The notes: a model not told the origin generated them from the sequence alone. Counted from the first letter of the stretch, positions 1-7,896 are shown. The stretch is 11,111 bases of DNA from GCA-002727735 sp036159515 (GCA_036159515.1 JAYYEV010000006.1:1-11111); one strand, 5' to 3'. Program-made: numbers and translations.

Positions 1-836
1 ACTTCATTTAAAATCTTTAATCCTGTCTTGAAATCTTCTTTTAAAATATAATTTTCTGCAATGTTGTGAAGAGGAAGTACCTTATCAATTAAGTAGCCCT
101 CGTCTTTAACGATATTATATGACTTTTGAAAATAGTATATAGCAGAGTCATATTCTTGTTGATTTTGGAAAATGAACCCGATCATGCCATATGTTGATTT
201 TTCTATGTTTTTATGGTCTGTATGGGAACTGTCCAGAACACAAATACTATCTAGTATTAATTGACAATAACTTAACGCTTCATTACTTTTTTCTTGGTCA
301 TCTAAAATGTAAGCATATCTATACATAAATACAAGAGAATGAATTTTATATATATGCGCAGGACTGTTCTGCTTACATAAAGTAACATATTTCAAGCAAG
401 AATCTATAAAACGCAATGATTCGTAAAAGTTTTTCTCCTTTTTTTTATTGAGGGAAAAAAGATCATAACACAAGTAAAATATCTTCCATTTTCTAAATGA
501 ATTTTTGATGTTATTGACTTCTTTTAATGACTTTTCTATATAGAAATAAGATGAATCTCTGTTAATGGATTTGAAATAGACTGCCTTTTTTCTGAATGCC
601 ACGGCAACCTGAAAAGCGCTGTCTGGATAATCTTTAATTAATTTATCTGCATAATACAAACATGAATCACTTTTTGAATTTATATAATGATTTATTAATT
701 CAACACATACATTGAAGTAAGAAGAATCAAGCTGCTCGCTTTGCTCAAAAACTTTATGTAGGGAATCAATGTTTTTTGCATAAGAATTTGAAATTATAAT
801 TGAGAATATGAATAAACTTTTTAAAATTAGTTTCAT
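1..836 (-). CDS. Exported TPR-repeat protein, C-terminal part beyond left edge
   Basis: Reading the minus strand from an ATG at 836-834 gives 278 uninterrupted codons that run off the window edge, so the C-terminus is missing. Residues 1-20 (MKLILKSLFIFSIIISNSYA) form a classic Sec signal peptide with a likely cleavage after A20. The rest is almost entirely helical and rich in Tyr, Phe, Asn and Lys. Residues 215-248 fit a tetratricopeptide repeat (small residues at the G/A positions, then YDSAIYYFQKSY), and a second repeat starts near residue 255 (NIAENY, then FKTGLKIL). More degenerate helical pairs lie upstream. In Bacteroidota this arrangement is common as the periplasmic sensor half of TPR histidine kinases or TPR/helix-turn-helix regulators, with a membrane span after the repeats. 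The output domain is not visible here, so the function stays open. The gene is divergent from the serine hydrolase gene. Confidence 0.85.
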   Translation of the reverse strand, partial: MKLILKSLFIFSIIISNSYAKNIDSLHKVFEQSEQLDSSYFNVCVELINHYINSKSDSCLYYADKLIKDYPDSAFQVAVAFRKKAVYFKSINRDSSYFYIEKSLKEVNNIKNSFRKWKIFYLCYDLFSLNKKKEKNFYESLRFIDSCLKYVTLCKQNSPAHIYKIHSLVFMYRYAYILDDQEKSNEALSYCQLILDSICVLDSSHTDHKNIEKSTYGMIGFIFQNQQEYDSAIYYFQKSYNIVKDEGYLIDKVLPLHNIAENYILKEDFKTGLKILNE

Positions 837-1044
837 TACATAAAGTTAATCATAAGAAATTTAAGAATTAAGGTTAAAATAAAATAAGTATCTATAAAGT
901 AGAATCAGATTTGAAATCTCAATTTATGAGTAGGTAATAACTCAACCTAAATGAAAACGCTTTTCAACAATGTATTTTTCTTAACCTTTATCAAGAAACA
1001 TGTAAATGCAAAGAAATTACCATTATTATTGGTTTAGTTTTTGA
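837..1044. other. AT-rich divergent intergenic spacer
   Basis: This spacer separates the start of the TPR gene (minus) from the start of the serine hydrolase gene (plus) and should hold both promoters. I find no perfect TAnnTTTG box on either strand. The closest on the plus strand is TAGTTTTTG at 1035-1043, which has one extra T and abuts the TTG start. A widely spaced 8-bp inverted pair (AAGGTTAA at 870-877, TTAACCTT at 981-988) is present and may be chance. An ATG-initiated 28-codon ORF (951-1037) lies here. None of the forward frames shows recognisable GH3 N-terminal domain sequence. Confidence 0.6.
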
Positions 1045-2910
1045 TTGTTAGTTATTAAATATAAAAAATTGACTTCGAAATTTTACTGGAGATTTATATT
1101 AACCTTTGTAAACATCTCATTTGTACTCACTTTATTTGGTATAAATGATAGTAGTTTTTCAATAAAATATAATCACGATTTTATACTACTTAAAAATAAC
1201 TTGAATACAATTCCTTTAAAGAAACTAGAAGCTAAAAAAATTGCTTCTGTTGATCTTTCCAATTCAAGATATTCTAATTTTCAGCATACTTCCAATCTGT
1301 ATACTCATGTTGACCATTTTCGCTTTAATACCTTTAGCTCTAAACGAATGATTAGAGCTATGGCTAAAGAGATAAAAGAATATGACCTAGTTCTCATCAT
1401 TACCGATACGTTACATACATTGATGTATGGCCTATTTGATGAAATTGGAGGTCATGCCACTACTGCTCTATCCTACTTGGGCCACGATCATTTTGCTGAA
1501 TACGAAAATATAGAATCCTTTTTTGAAGTCATTATCCATTCTCCAAATAGCTCTGAAATAGAATATGGAATTGCTAGTCAACTAATTTTTGGAGGGTATC
1601 CATTTAATAATACACTTACAAAAGATATTCGCACTCCTCATTCAGAAGGCTTTGGCCTTCAAACAGCGAAAACTAGATTATCCTACGGGCACTTATCTAA
1701 CTTAAAAATCAATAATCCTAAATTAACTGAGATAGATAGTATTATTAATGATGCAATAAGAAATGAAGCTATGCCAGGCTGTCAAATATTAGCAGCAAAA
1801 GACGGTCATGTGTTTTATCAAAAATCTTTTGGCTATCATACGTATGATAGCACATCCAAAAAAGTATCCAATTCTGACATTTATGATTTAGCTTCCATAA
1901 CAAAAATTGCTAGCTCCGCTATGACATTAATGAAATTAGAATCAGAAGATAAATTTTCTGTTGATTCGGTACTTGGATTTTATTTGCCAGAAATGCTTGA
2001 TAGTTCAGAGTATAAACATTTAAAAATAAAAGAAATACTTACTCACCAAGCTGGATTGGCTTCTTGGATTCCTTTTTTCTTTAATACGTTAGAAGATGGA
2101 AAACCATCTTATGCCCTTTACAGTAAATTTCCTTCCTCCATCCACAAAAACAGAGTGGCAAAAGATCTTTACATTTTGGATTCTTACAGAGACAGTATTT
2201 TTCATACTATTCTCAATACAGAGCTGAAAAAGAAAAAAAAATATAAGTATAGTGATCTAGGCTACTATTTTATAAATGAAATCATAGGAGAAATTACTGG
2301 TCAATCACAAGATCAATATGTAGAGCAAATCTATTCTCAATTGGGGTTAAAAAACATTGGATATTGCCCAAGAAATAAATGGAATATTGATCGTATTCCA
2401 CCTACAGAAAATGACACCTTGTTCCGAAATCAACTAGTACATTCAGATGTACACGATCAAGGCGCAGCATTACTTGGTGGAGTTGGAGGTCATGCTGGTC
2501 TGTTTTCAAATGCAAATGATTTAGCGGTGATTATGCAATTATTTTTAAACAGAGGGACATATGGTGGTGACACTATATTTAACAAGTACATGATTGAGAA
2601 ATATACTTCTGCTCCATTCTATGAGACTAACGATAACCGAAGAGGCATCGCATTTGATAAACCTGTTCGTAACGGAGCTGGAGGCCCAACTTGTTTTGAA
2701 TGTATGTCCCTAAGTAGTTTTGGTCATTCAGGCTTTACTGGAAATCTGACTTGGGCAGACCCAGAAAGTGGTTTGGTTTATGTATTTCTTTCTAATCGAG
2801 TATACCCGGACGCTGAAAATCATAAGCTAATTACCATGAACATCCGAACAGAAGTCATGCAAGTTATCACAGATGCACTTGACCTCAAATTCCCTTTAGA
2901 AGCACAATAG
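1045..2910 (+). CDS. Serine hydrolase (beta-lactamase/AmiE-like) with orphan GH3 C-terminal domain
   Basis: This 621-residue protein has three parts. Residues about 13-33 are a hydrophobic segment after a basic N-terminus, fitting a signal anchor or uncleaved signal. Residues about 40-205 match the C-terminal Rossmann-like domain of family 3 glycoside hydrolases (start DFILLKNNLNTIPLKKL, end ASQLIFGGYPFNNTL). Residues about 225-615 are a class C beta-lactamase/esterase-type serine hydrolase with S284-I-T-K287 (SxxK), Y402-S-D404 (YxN/D) and H561-S-G563 (replacing KTG), plus a VHDQGA motif followed by a glycine-rich HAGLFS segment. Bacteroidota commonly encode a protein of roughly 950-1000 residues with a full GH3 unit before this hydrolase. 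Here the (beta/alpha)8 glycosidase domain, which holds the GH3 nucleophile, is absent. Bacillus NagZ and AmiE are separate enzymes of these two types, so an amidase on MurNAc-peptides is a reasonable inference, not shown. The start is TTG directly after an in-frame TGA; the next in-frame ATG is codon 102. Confidence 0.85.
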   Translation: MLVIKYKKLTSKFYWRFILTFVNISFVLTLFGINDSSFSIKYNHDFILLKNNLNTIPLKKLEAKKIASVDLSNSRYSNFQHTSNLYTHVDHFRFNTFSSKRMIRAMAKEIKEYDLVLIITDTLHTLMYGLFDEIGGHATTALSYLGHDHFAEYENIESFFEVIIHSPNSSEIEYGIASQLIFGGYPFNNTLTKDIRTPHSEGFGLQTAKTRLSYGHLSNLKINNPKLTEIDSIINDAIRNEAMPGCQILAAKDGHVFYQKSFGYHTYDSTSKKVSNSDIYDLASITKIASSAMTLMKLESEDKFSVDSVLGFYLPEMLDSSEYKHLKIKEILTHQAGLASWIPFFFNTLEDGKPSYALYSKFPSSIHKNRVAKDLYILDSYRDSIFHTILNTELKKKKKYKYSDLGYYFINEIIGEITGQSQDQYVEQIYSQLGLKNIGYCPRNKWNIDRIPPTENDTLFRNQLVHSDVHDQGAALLGGVGGHAGLFSNANDLAVIMQLFLNRGTYGGDTIFNKYMIEKYTSAPFYETNDNRRGIAFDKPVRNGAGGPTCFECMSLSSFGHSGFTGNLTWADPESGLVYVFLSNRVYPDAENHKLITMNIRTEVMQVITDALDLKFPLEAQ

Positions 2911-3514
2911 CATTTGGCCCTTCATTAAATAACATATCTAATATACTTAGGTTAGGAAAAAATCCTAATTTATCTTCAAATACCTGCATGTATTTAATAC
3001 CAGCACTTAGATGCAGACTGGGTTGTTTGGGATGTATTTTTTGTCTGTAATCTTGTGATTCATTTTCCTTTGAAAGGTAACGATTTGATTTATGAATGTT
3101 TTTTTCAAACTGGAAACACGAAAGTATAATCTGAGCCATTTTATCATTTAATTCAACTAAAAATTCAAATTTATTTTCATGGTATATTGGATAAAATAAA
3201 TGCTCATAGTATTCAAAGTAAGGTGAAGTACGGTAAGCACTCTCTAGTGATTTCCAATGGATTTTCTTCCAATTTTGGGTGTGATCTATCTTAATATCCT
3301 TCATCTTGGTTTTGCCAGAACCTCTTTGTATGGGAACGATTAAATTTAATGGTCCATTGGCTCCAGCAATTACACAACGATTTCGATAGGATTGCTTACG
3401 AAAAAATTCATGTATGTCAATTACAACGCTATTAGAAAAAATTAGGGAAGAATAGTAATCTATATTACCGGCATATACAGAACTAAGTACAATATCTCCA
3501 ATTGTATTATTCAA
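2885..3514 (-). CDS. WbqC family protein
   Basis: This is a 209-residue soluble protein of the WbqC family, named for a gene of an O-antigen cluster; its biochemical activity is not well established. Recognisable family blocks are KQSYRNRCVIAGANGPLNLI (40-59), KDIKID followed by a Trp-rich HWKSLESAYRTSPYFEYY stretch (72-103), and near the C-terminus the FEDKLGFFPNLSILDMLFNE block. The length is normal for the family. It is the last gene of dapB-lepB-wbqC, an order often seen in Bacteroidota. The only sensible start is TTG at 3514-3512, eight bases inside lepB, in the sequence GTTGAATAA, which suggests translational coupling. No in-frame ATG occurs before M71, which is too far in. Its last 26 bases overlap the end of the convergent serine hydrolase gene. 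A role in surface glycan assembly is inferred from the family name only. Confidence 0.87.
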   Translation of the reverse strand: MNNTIGDIVLSSVYAGNIDYYSSLIFSNSVVIDIHEFFRKQSYRNRCVIAGANGPLNLIVPIQRGSGKTKMKDIKIDHTQNWKKIHWKSLESAYRTSPYFEYYEHLFYPIYHENKFEFLVELNDKMAQIILSCFQFEKNIHKSNRYLSKENESQDYRQKIHPKQPSLHLSAGIKYMQVFEDKLGFFPNLSILDMLFNEGPNAIVLLKGI

Positions 3515-5420
3515 CGGTAGAAAAAATACGATCCCATCTTATACCCGTTTCTTGATTTTTGGAAAACCACACAAATGATGCTGTACCAACCACATGATCT
3601 TCAGGAACAAAACCCCAATACCTTGAATCTGCAGAACCATGTCTATTGTCACCCATCAACCAGTAATAATTTTGCTTGAAAGTATACGTATCCATTACTT
3701 CTCCGTTGATGACGTACTCTCCATTTGAATTCACTTCTACTTGATTTTGCTCATATACCTCAATCACCCTCTTATACAAAATCCAATTTTTTGGATTTAA
3801 TGGTATTACCCCTCCTTTTGCTGGTATATACAAGGGTCCAAAATTATCTCTTGACCAATTAAAATCAGGGTGATTGGGGTAAATTGGACAATATTGGAAG
3901 TTTTCCTCATAATGATACCCTTTTGGTTCATTTTCAGTTAATACGCTATCCCATCCAGGGTATTTCAGTTTAATCTGTTCTTTAGTGGAGTGACTACAAG
4001 TAAGGTAATTCACATTAGATATCTCCATTTTTTGTGTGGTATCTATGGTAAAAGAACTGCTATCGCTATTGTAAATAGAATCTATGCGTAAGACCTGAGA
4101 TTGTGTTTTAAATTCATGGTTCTGTGAAATATCGGATTTATAATAAATTTCATAGTCCTCAAATAGTTGATCATTTGGTAGGAGCATAAACTTTTTATAA
4201 TTAGAATAAAACCGATGGTTGAAGATAGCTTCTTCAGGATAAATTTCAGGCTTACCATTAATGTAAATCTGATTACTTTTTATTTCGAGGGTATCCCCCC
4301 CTACAGCTACACATCTTTTTATATAATTTTCTTTTTTATCTACGGGAAGTGTGGTGATACCATCTGTTTTAGGCAAATAACCTACGGGTGAAATGGAAAT
4401 TTGGCCACCATTAATGATATTTTCTCTTGCAGATTTCATGTATGTTGACTCGTATTTTTTGAATTGATCTAAACTTAGTGTAGAAACTTTATCATAAGGG
4501 TGTGGTGCATTTGGATTTTCAATACGATATGCCTTTAGATCCATGGCACACTTAAAATAGGCTTCATTACGAAGAATAGCATAATAGTCATGTGCTATTA
4601 CTCCATTATCTAAAATCACCGTATCACCTACAGGCCAATTAAAGACCATAATATTACCTCTTTTTATTTCACCATAACCAGGTAATCTACTGTAATCTGT
4701 GCTAAACCAGTCGGTAAATGAAGGTACAAACGTGCCTGGAATTCGATTATGTACAAATGGAATAGAAATGGGTGTTTGTGGCAACTTTGGACCGTATTTC
4801 ATTTTATTGACGAATAAATAATCTCCTATGCGCATGGTTTTCTCCATAGATCCGGTAGGAATAGTAAAAGCTTCAAAGAAAAAAGATCTAATAATGGAGG
4901 CAGCTACAATGGCAAATCCAAGTGCATTCGTCCACTCAGAAGCCATTGTCTTTTTATTCGCTTTATCTCTAGATCCCAAAATTCTAAAAACCATATATAG
5001 GGCATGACCTACAAAAGGAGCAATAAAAAATAAGGTTAATTGATCGTGCCAGAACCTATTATCTCTATCGGATTTTTTTGTCCAATCAGTCGGTTCTACC
5101 ACTTTTAGCTCCTTATTGAAAGCCAAGTATGGGATATAATACCACGGTAATAATACCATAAGCAGCGTGTCTTTTACAGCGTATCTACCAAATAAACGTG
5201 CTGTTTCCACATTACAACCAATGGCCACAATTAAATTGACAAATGGAATAATAAAGAAAAACACCCACCACCAAGGTTTTTTTATGATCTTGAGCCAAAT
5301 AAAAATATTATAAACTGGAACAAAACCTTCCCAGCTTTGTCGTCCATTCTTTTCAAAAATTTTCCAGAGACTTGCAAAGTAAATTGCAACCATTAAATAC
5401 AATAAAATGTAAGGAATCAT
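3507..5420 (-). CDS. lepB: Signal peptidase I, Bacteroidota type
   Basis: This inner-membrane serine protease removes signal peptides from Sec-exported precursors. It is 637 residues, about twice E. coli LepB. Residues 1-105 form an extra N-terminal membrane domain typical of Bacteroidota (FEKNGRQSWEGFVPVYN, then KKPWWW and hydrophobic spans near 1-19, 50-68 and 85-100). Further spans lie at about 128-147 and 165-184. The catalytic serine is S191 in FTIPTGSMEKTM, and the general-base lysine is K368 in NYIKRCVAVGGDTLEI. The conserved box E is GDNRHGSADSRYWGFVP at 590-606. Long insertions separate these boxes (177 residues between Ser and Lys, about 220 from Lys to box E), including the NFGPLYIPAKGG segment seen in related Bacteroidota enzymes. 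ATG at 5420-5418 follows the dapB stop after 3 bp. It must process at least the lectin and TPR precursors in this window. Confidence 0.96.
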   Translation of the reverse strand: MIPYILLYLMVAIYFASLWKIFEKNGRQSWEGFVPVYNIFIWLKIIKKPWWWVFFFIIPFVNLIVAIGCNVETARLFGRYAVKDTLLMVLLPWYYIPYLAFNKELKVVEPTDWTKKSDRDNRFWHDQLTLFFIAPFVGHALYMVFRILGSRDKANKKTMASEWTNALGFAIVAASIIRSFFFEAFTIPTGSMEKTMRIGDYLFVNKMKYGPKLPQTPISIPFVHNRIPGTFVPSFTDWFSTDYSRLPGYGEIKRGNIMVFNWPVGDTVILDNGVIAHDYYAILRNEAYFKCAMDLKAYRIENPNAPHPYDKVSTLSLDQFKKYESTYMKSARENIINGGQISISPVGYLPKTDGITTLPVDKKENYIKRCVAVGGDTLEIKSNQIYINGKPEIYPEEAIFNHRFYSNYKKFMLLPNDQLFEDYEIYYKSDISQNHEFKTQSQVLRIDSIYNSDSSSFTIDTTQKMEISNVNYLTCSHSTKEQIKLKYPGWDSVLTENEPKGYHYEENFQYCPIYPNHPDFNWSRDNFGPLYIPAKGGVIPLNPKNWILYKRVIEVYEQNQVEVNSNGEYVINGEVMDTYTFKQNYYWLMGDNRHGSADSRYWGFVPEDHVVGTASFVWFSKNQETGIRWDRIFSTVE

Positions 5421-5423
5421 GTT

Positions 5424-6128
5424 CTAAAATTTGATTAAATCTTTCATTTGATATACACCCGTTTTACCTTTTAAAAACTCCGCAGCCAACACAGCACCCA
5501 ATGCAAAACCTTTTCTGTTTTTAGCTTTGTGCGTAAAAGAGATTTCATCTATTTCATTTTTATATGCTACGGAATGTGTACCAGGCACATTGGGTTCCCT
5601 GTAGGATTCTATGGTTATCGTTTTATCTTGCTTATCGGCTTCCATCCAAGATGAATAACGATCAATTTCTTCGATTAGTATTTCTGCAGTGGAAATAGCC
5701 GTACCACTTGGTGAATCCAATTTTTCTGTATGATGAACTTCTTTAATATTCACTTGATAATCATCATATTGATTCATGATTTCAGCGAGTTTTTTGTTCA
5801 TATGCCAAAAAATATTAACTCCAATAGAGAAATTAGTAGAGGTTAATAAGGCATGGCCATTCTTTTTGCATATGTCAACTAACTGATCATAATGTGCATA
5901 CCAACCTGTTGAACCAACTACTACAGGCACTTTTTCAATAAAACATTTTTTGATGTTATCCACAGCACTTTCAGGGTTGGTAAATTCAATCACCACATCT
6001 AATCCAGCGATTTCTTGACTTTGCCAGTAAGATTCATTCAATATAACACCTACGGTATGACCCCTATCAGAAGCAACCTTGTGGATCATTCTACCCATTT
6101 TACCATAACCAATTATACCAATCTTCAT
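5424..6128 (-). CDS. dapB: 4-hydroxy-tetrahydrodipicolinate reductase
   Basis: This cytoplasmic enzyme catalyses the NAD(P)H-dependent reduction step of the diaminopimelate/lysine pathway, supplying meso-DAP for peptidoglycan. The N-terminal Rossmann domain opens with MKIGIIGYGKMGR (glycine-rich loop G7-x-G9-x-x-G12). FTNPES (49-54) and GSTGW (72-76) match the cofactor region. The signature E130-V-H132-H133-T-E-K136-L-D-S-P-S-G-T-A144 holds the catalytic His and Lys and the substrate-binding PSGTA loop. GTHSV (183-187) and the C-terminal KGFALGAVLAAEFL helix complete the family pattern. At 234 residues it is shorter than the E. coli enzyme (273) but usual for Bacteroidota. It heads the dapB-lepB-wbqC operon; the stop TAG is 3 bp from the lepB ATG. 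A TACATTTG box lies just upstream of its start. Confidence 0.97.
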   Translation of the reverse strand: MKIGIIGYGKMGRMIHKVASDRGHTVGVILNESYWQSQEIAGLDVVIEFTNPESAVDNIKKCFIEKVPVVVGSTGWYAHYDQLVDICKKNGHALLTSTNFSIGVNIFWHMNKKLAEIMNQYDDYQVNIKEVHHTEKLDSPSGTAISTAEILIEEIDRYSSWMEADKQDKTITIESYREPNVPGTHSVAYKNEIDEISFTHKAKNRKGFALGAVLAAEFLKGKTGVYQMKDLIKF

Positions 6129-6234
6129 CTTCTAATCGCAAATGTATACAATACTGCACATAAAAGATTCCTTTTAACTCAATAGAAGTAAATTTTTATT
6201 ATCCATACTAGTTTTTTATTTTTACAACCAGGTT
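6129..6234. other. Divergent spacer between dapB and the lectin gene
   Basis: This 106-bp AT-rich spacer must hold the promoters for the dapB operon (minus) and the lectin adhesin gene (plus). On the plus strand only imperfect -7 boxes are visible (TAGTTTTT at 6209-6216 and TATTTTTA at 6217-6224), with no upstream TTG. No hairpin or repeat stands out. Confidence 0.5.
6139..6146 (-). promoter_or_regulatory. Possible Bacteroidota -7 box upstream of dapB
   Basis: Read on the minus strand, TACATTTG is a perfect match to the Bacteroidota -7 consensus TAnnTTTG, ending 10 bases before the dapB ATG. No TTG (-33) is found 17-23 bases further upstream, and the implied leader would be only a few bases, so this may be chance in AT-rich DNA. 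Confidence 0.3.
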
Positions 6235-7896
6235 TTGATATTCCGAAATTTTCCTCATATCTGCTTGTTGCACTGTCTTTTTTTTCTAAGCTTAACTACA
6301 ATTTATGGACAGTTTCAATTGAATGGTAGTGCCAGTAATATTTCTTGTAAATGTTATCAACTTACTCCAGATGTCAACAATATGGCAGGTTCAGTATGGA
6401 ACATTTATCAAATTGATTTAACTCAACCATTTGATTATTCTTTTACAGTGAATTTGGGCTGTAATACTGGCTTATGGACTGGGGCTGACGGTATGGTGTT
6501 TGCACTTCAACCCATAAGTACCAGTATTGGAAGTGCTGGAGGACAAATGGGACTTGGAGGTGTTATACCATCACTTGGTGTATTTATTGATACCTACCAA
6601 AATGGAGCGCACAATGATCCATACAATGACCATATTTCCATAAATCTGAATGGTGATGTTGTACATACTTCTGCTAATAATATAGCTGGTCCATATGACT
6701 TAGGAGAAGTAGAAAATTGTACCGCAGAGCCTCTAAGAATAACCTGGGATCCAACCACTACACTAATGACTGTATATTACAATAATCTTCAAGTACTTAC
6801 TTACACTGGAGATATAGTCAATACTGTTTTTGGGGGGAATCCAATGGTCTATTGGGGATTTACCGCTTCTACGGGTGGTGCAAGTAATTTTCATCAGTTT
6901 TGTTTAGATGTATCCGATGTTACTGTGGACACGACCAATATGATCACTGAAAACGAGACTTGTGATCTATCGAATGGGAGTATAAGTGGAATCAGTATTA
7001 GTGGTGGCTTAACTCCCTATCAATGGACATGGAATGGAAATCCTTCCCTTAACCTTGACACCTTTAATATTGAGGGAGGAAACTATCAATTAAACATCAC
7101 AGATGGAATGGGTTGCACCACAAATACCATCATTACTGTTAGAGATTTTTCAGCTCCTGAAATTGATACTTCTAGCCTCATATTAAAAAATGAAGATTGC
7201 GGTCAAGAAAATGGATTTATTGAGAATATTGTGGTACAATCTGTGGCTGATACATTAAGCTATTTTTGGAATGGAATAGCATCTGATTCCTTGAATTTAA
7301 ATAATCTATCACAAGGTAGTTATCAATTGATTGTACTGGACAATAATGGATGTAGGGATACTCTCAATTTATCTTTAGTAGACACCAATTATCACCAAAT
7401 TGATATTGGGTATAACACACTTGTTTTGGAAGCGGATGAACCTATTGATTTTTTTGAAACATCTAACGATACATCTGTAATCTGGAATTGGACTTTTGGA
7501 GATGACTCTACAAGTAACCTCAGTGACCCGACACATACATACTATTATGCAGGGACATATACTATTTGTTTAGTTGCTTCAAACCAATACGGATGTAGCG
7601 ATACCGCATGCATAGAACTGGAACTGGAACCTGCAGAAATTGTTGTTCCTAACATTTTCACACCAAATGGAGATTTAACAAATGATTTATTTGAAATTAA
7701 AGGGATAAATGACCGATTTGGTTTACGAATCTACAACAGATGGGGAAATATATTGTACGATCAAAACCCTTATCAAAACAATTGGGACGGACTAAATTTA
7801 AAGGGAAATGCAGTGCATACAGGAACCTACTATTACATTCTTACGAATGAACTAGAGGATATTAAAAGAAATGGTAGTTTTATCCTACAGCGATAA
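6235..7896 (+). CDS. Secreted L-type lectin / SprB-repeat / PKD protein with T9SS sorting domain
   Basis: This 553-residue cell-surface or secreted protein has five parts. Residues 1-25 are a signal peptide (LLHCLFFLSLTTIYG). Residues about 28-230 form an L-type (legume-like) lectin domain with ADGMVFAL (84-91) and a metal loop D119-T-Y-Q-N123, D128-P and H133. Residues about 238-304 and 316-382 are two SprB-like repeats, each with a paired-cysteine pattern (C243/C294, C322/C373). Residues about 395-465 are a PKD domain (WTFGDDSTS, then HTYYYAGTYTICL). Residues 470-553 are a CHU_C, type B T9SS C-terminal domain (VPNIFTPNGDLTNDLFEI, YNRWGN, GTYYYIL). It would be exported by Sec and then T9SS. 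The domains suggest glycan binding or adhesion; the ligand is unknown. The start is TTG; no in-frame ATG lies upstream, and the first downstream ATG (residue 50) would lose the signal peptide. Its stop is 1 bp from that of trxA. Confidence 0.9.
   Translation: MIFRNFPHICLLHCLFFLSLTTIYGQFQLNGSASNISCKCYQLTPDVNNMAGSVWNIYQIDLTQPFDYSFTVNLGCNTGLWTGADGMVFALQPISTSIGSAGGQMGLGGVIPSLGVFIDTYQNGAHNDPYNDHISINLNGDVVHTSANNIAGPYDLGEVENCTAEPLRITWDPTTTLMTVYYNNLQVLTYTGDIVNTVFGGNPMVYWGFTASTGGASNFHQFCLDVSDVTVDTTNMITENETCDLSNGSISGISISGGLTPYQWTWNGNPSLNLDTFNIEGGNYQLNITDGMGCTTNTIITVRDFSAPEIDTSSLILKNEDCGQENGFIENIVVQSVADTLSYFWNGIASDSLNLNNLSQGSYQLIVLDNNGCRDTLNLSLVDTNYHQIDIGYNTLVLEADEPIDFFETSNDTSVIWNWTFGDDSTSNLSDPTHTYYYAGTYTICLVASNQYGCSDTACIELELEPAEIVVPNIFTPNGDLTNDLFEIKGINDRFGLRIYNRWGNILYDQNPYQNNWDGLNLKGNAVHTGTYYYILTNELEDIKRNGSFILQR

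Noticed and set aside
870..988. 8-bp inverted pair AAGGTTAA / TTAACCTT in the divergent spacer
   Set aside because: The arms are more than 100 bp apart, do not extend in either direction, and are expected by chance at this AT content.
951..1037. ATG-initiated 28-codon ORF (MKTLFNNVFFLTFIKKHVNA...) just upstream of the serine hydrolase
   Set aside because: It is weakly signal-peptide-like and could be a leader or the remnant of an older start, but it is in a different frame, has no recognisable homology by eye and is short enough to be chance. Not called as a gene.
3507..5420. Possible fusion or insertion event explaining the large signal peptidase
   Set aside because: The extra N-terminal membrane domain and the long inter-box segments resemble known Bacteroidota LepB proteins, so the size is a lineage trait rather than a new fusion.
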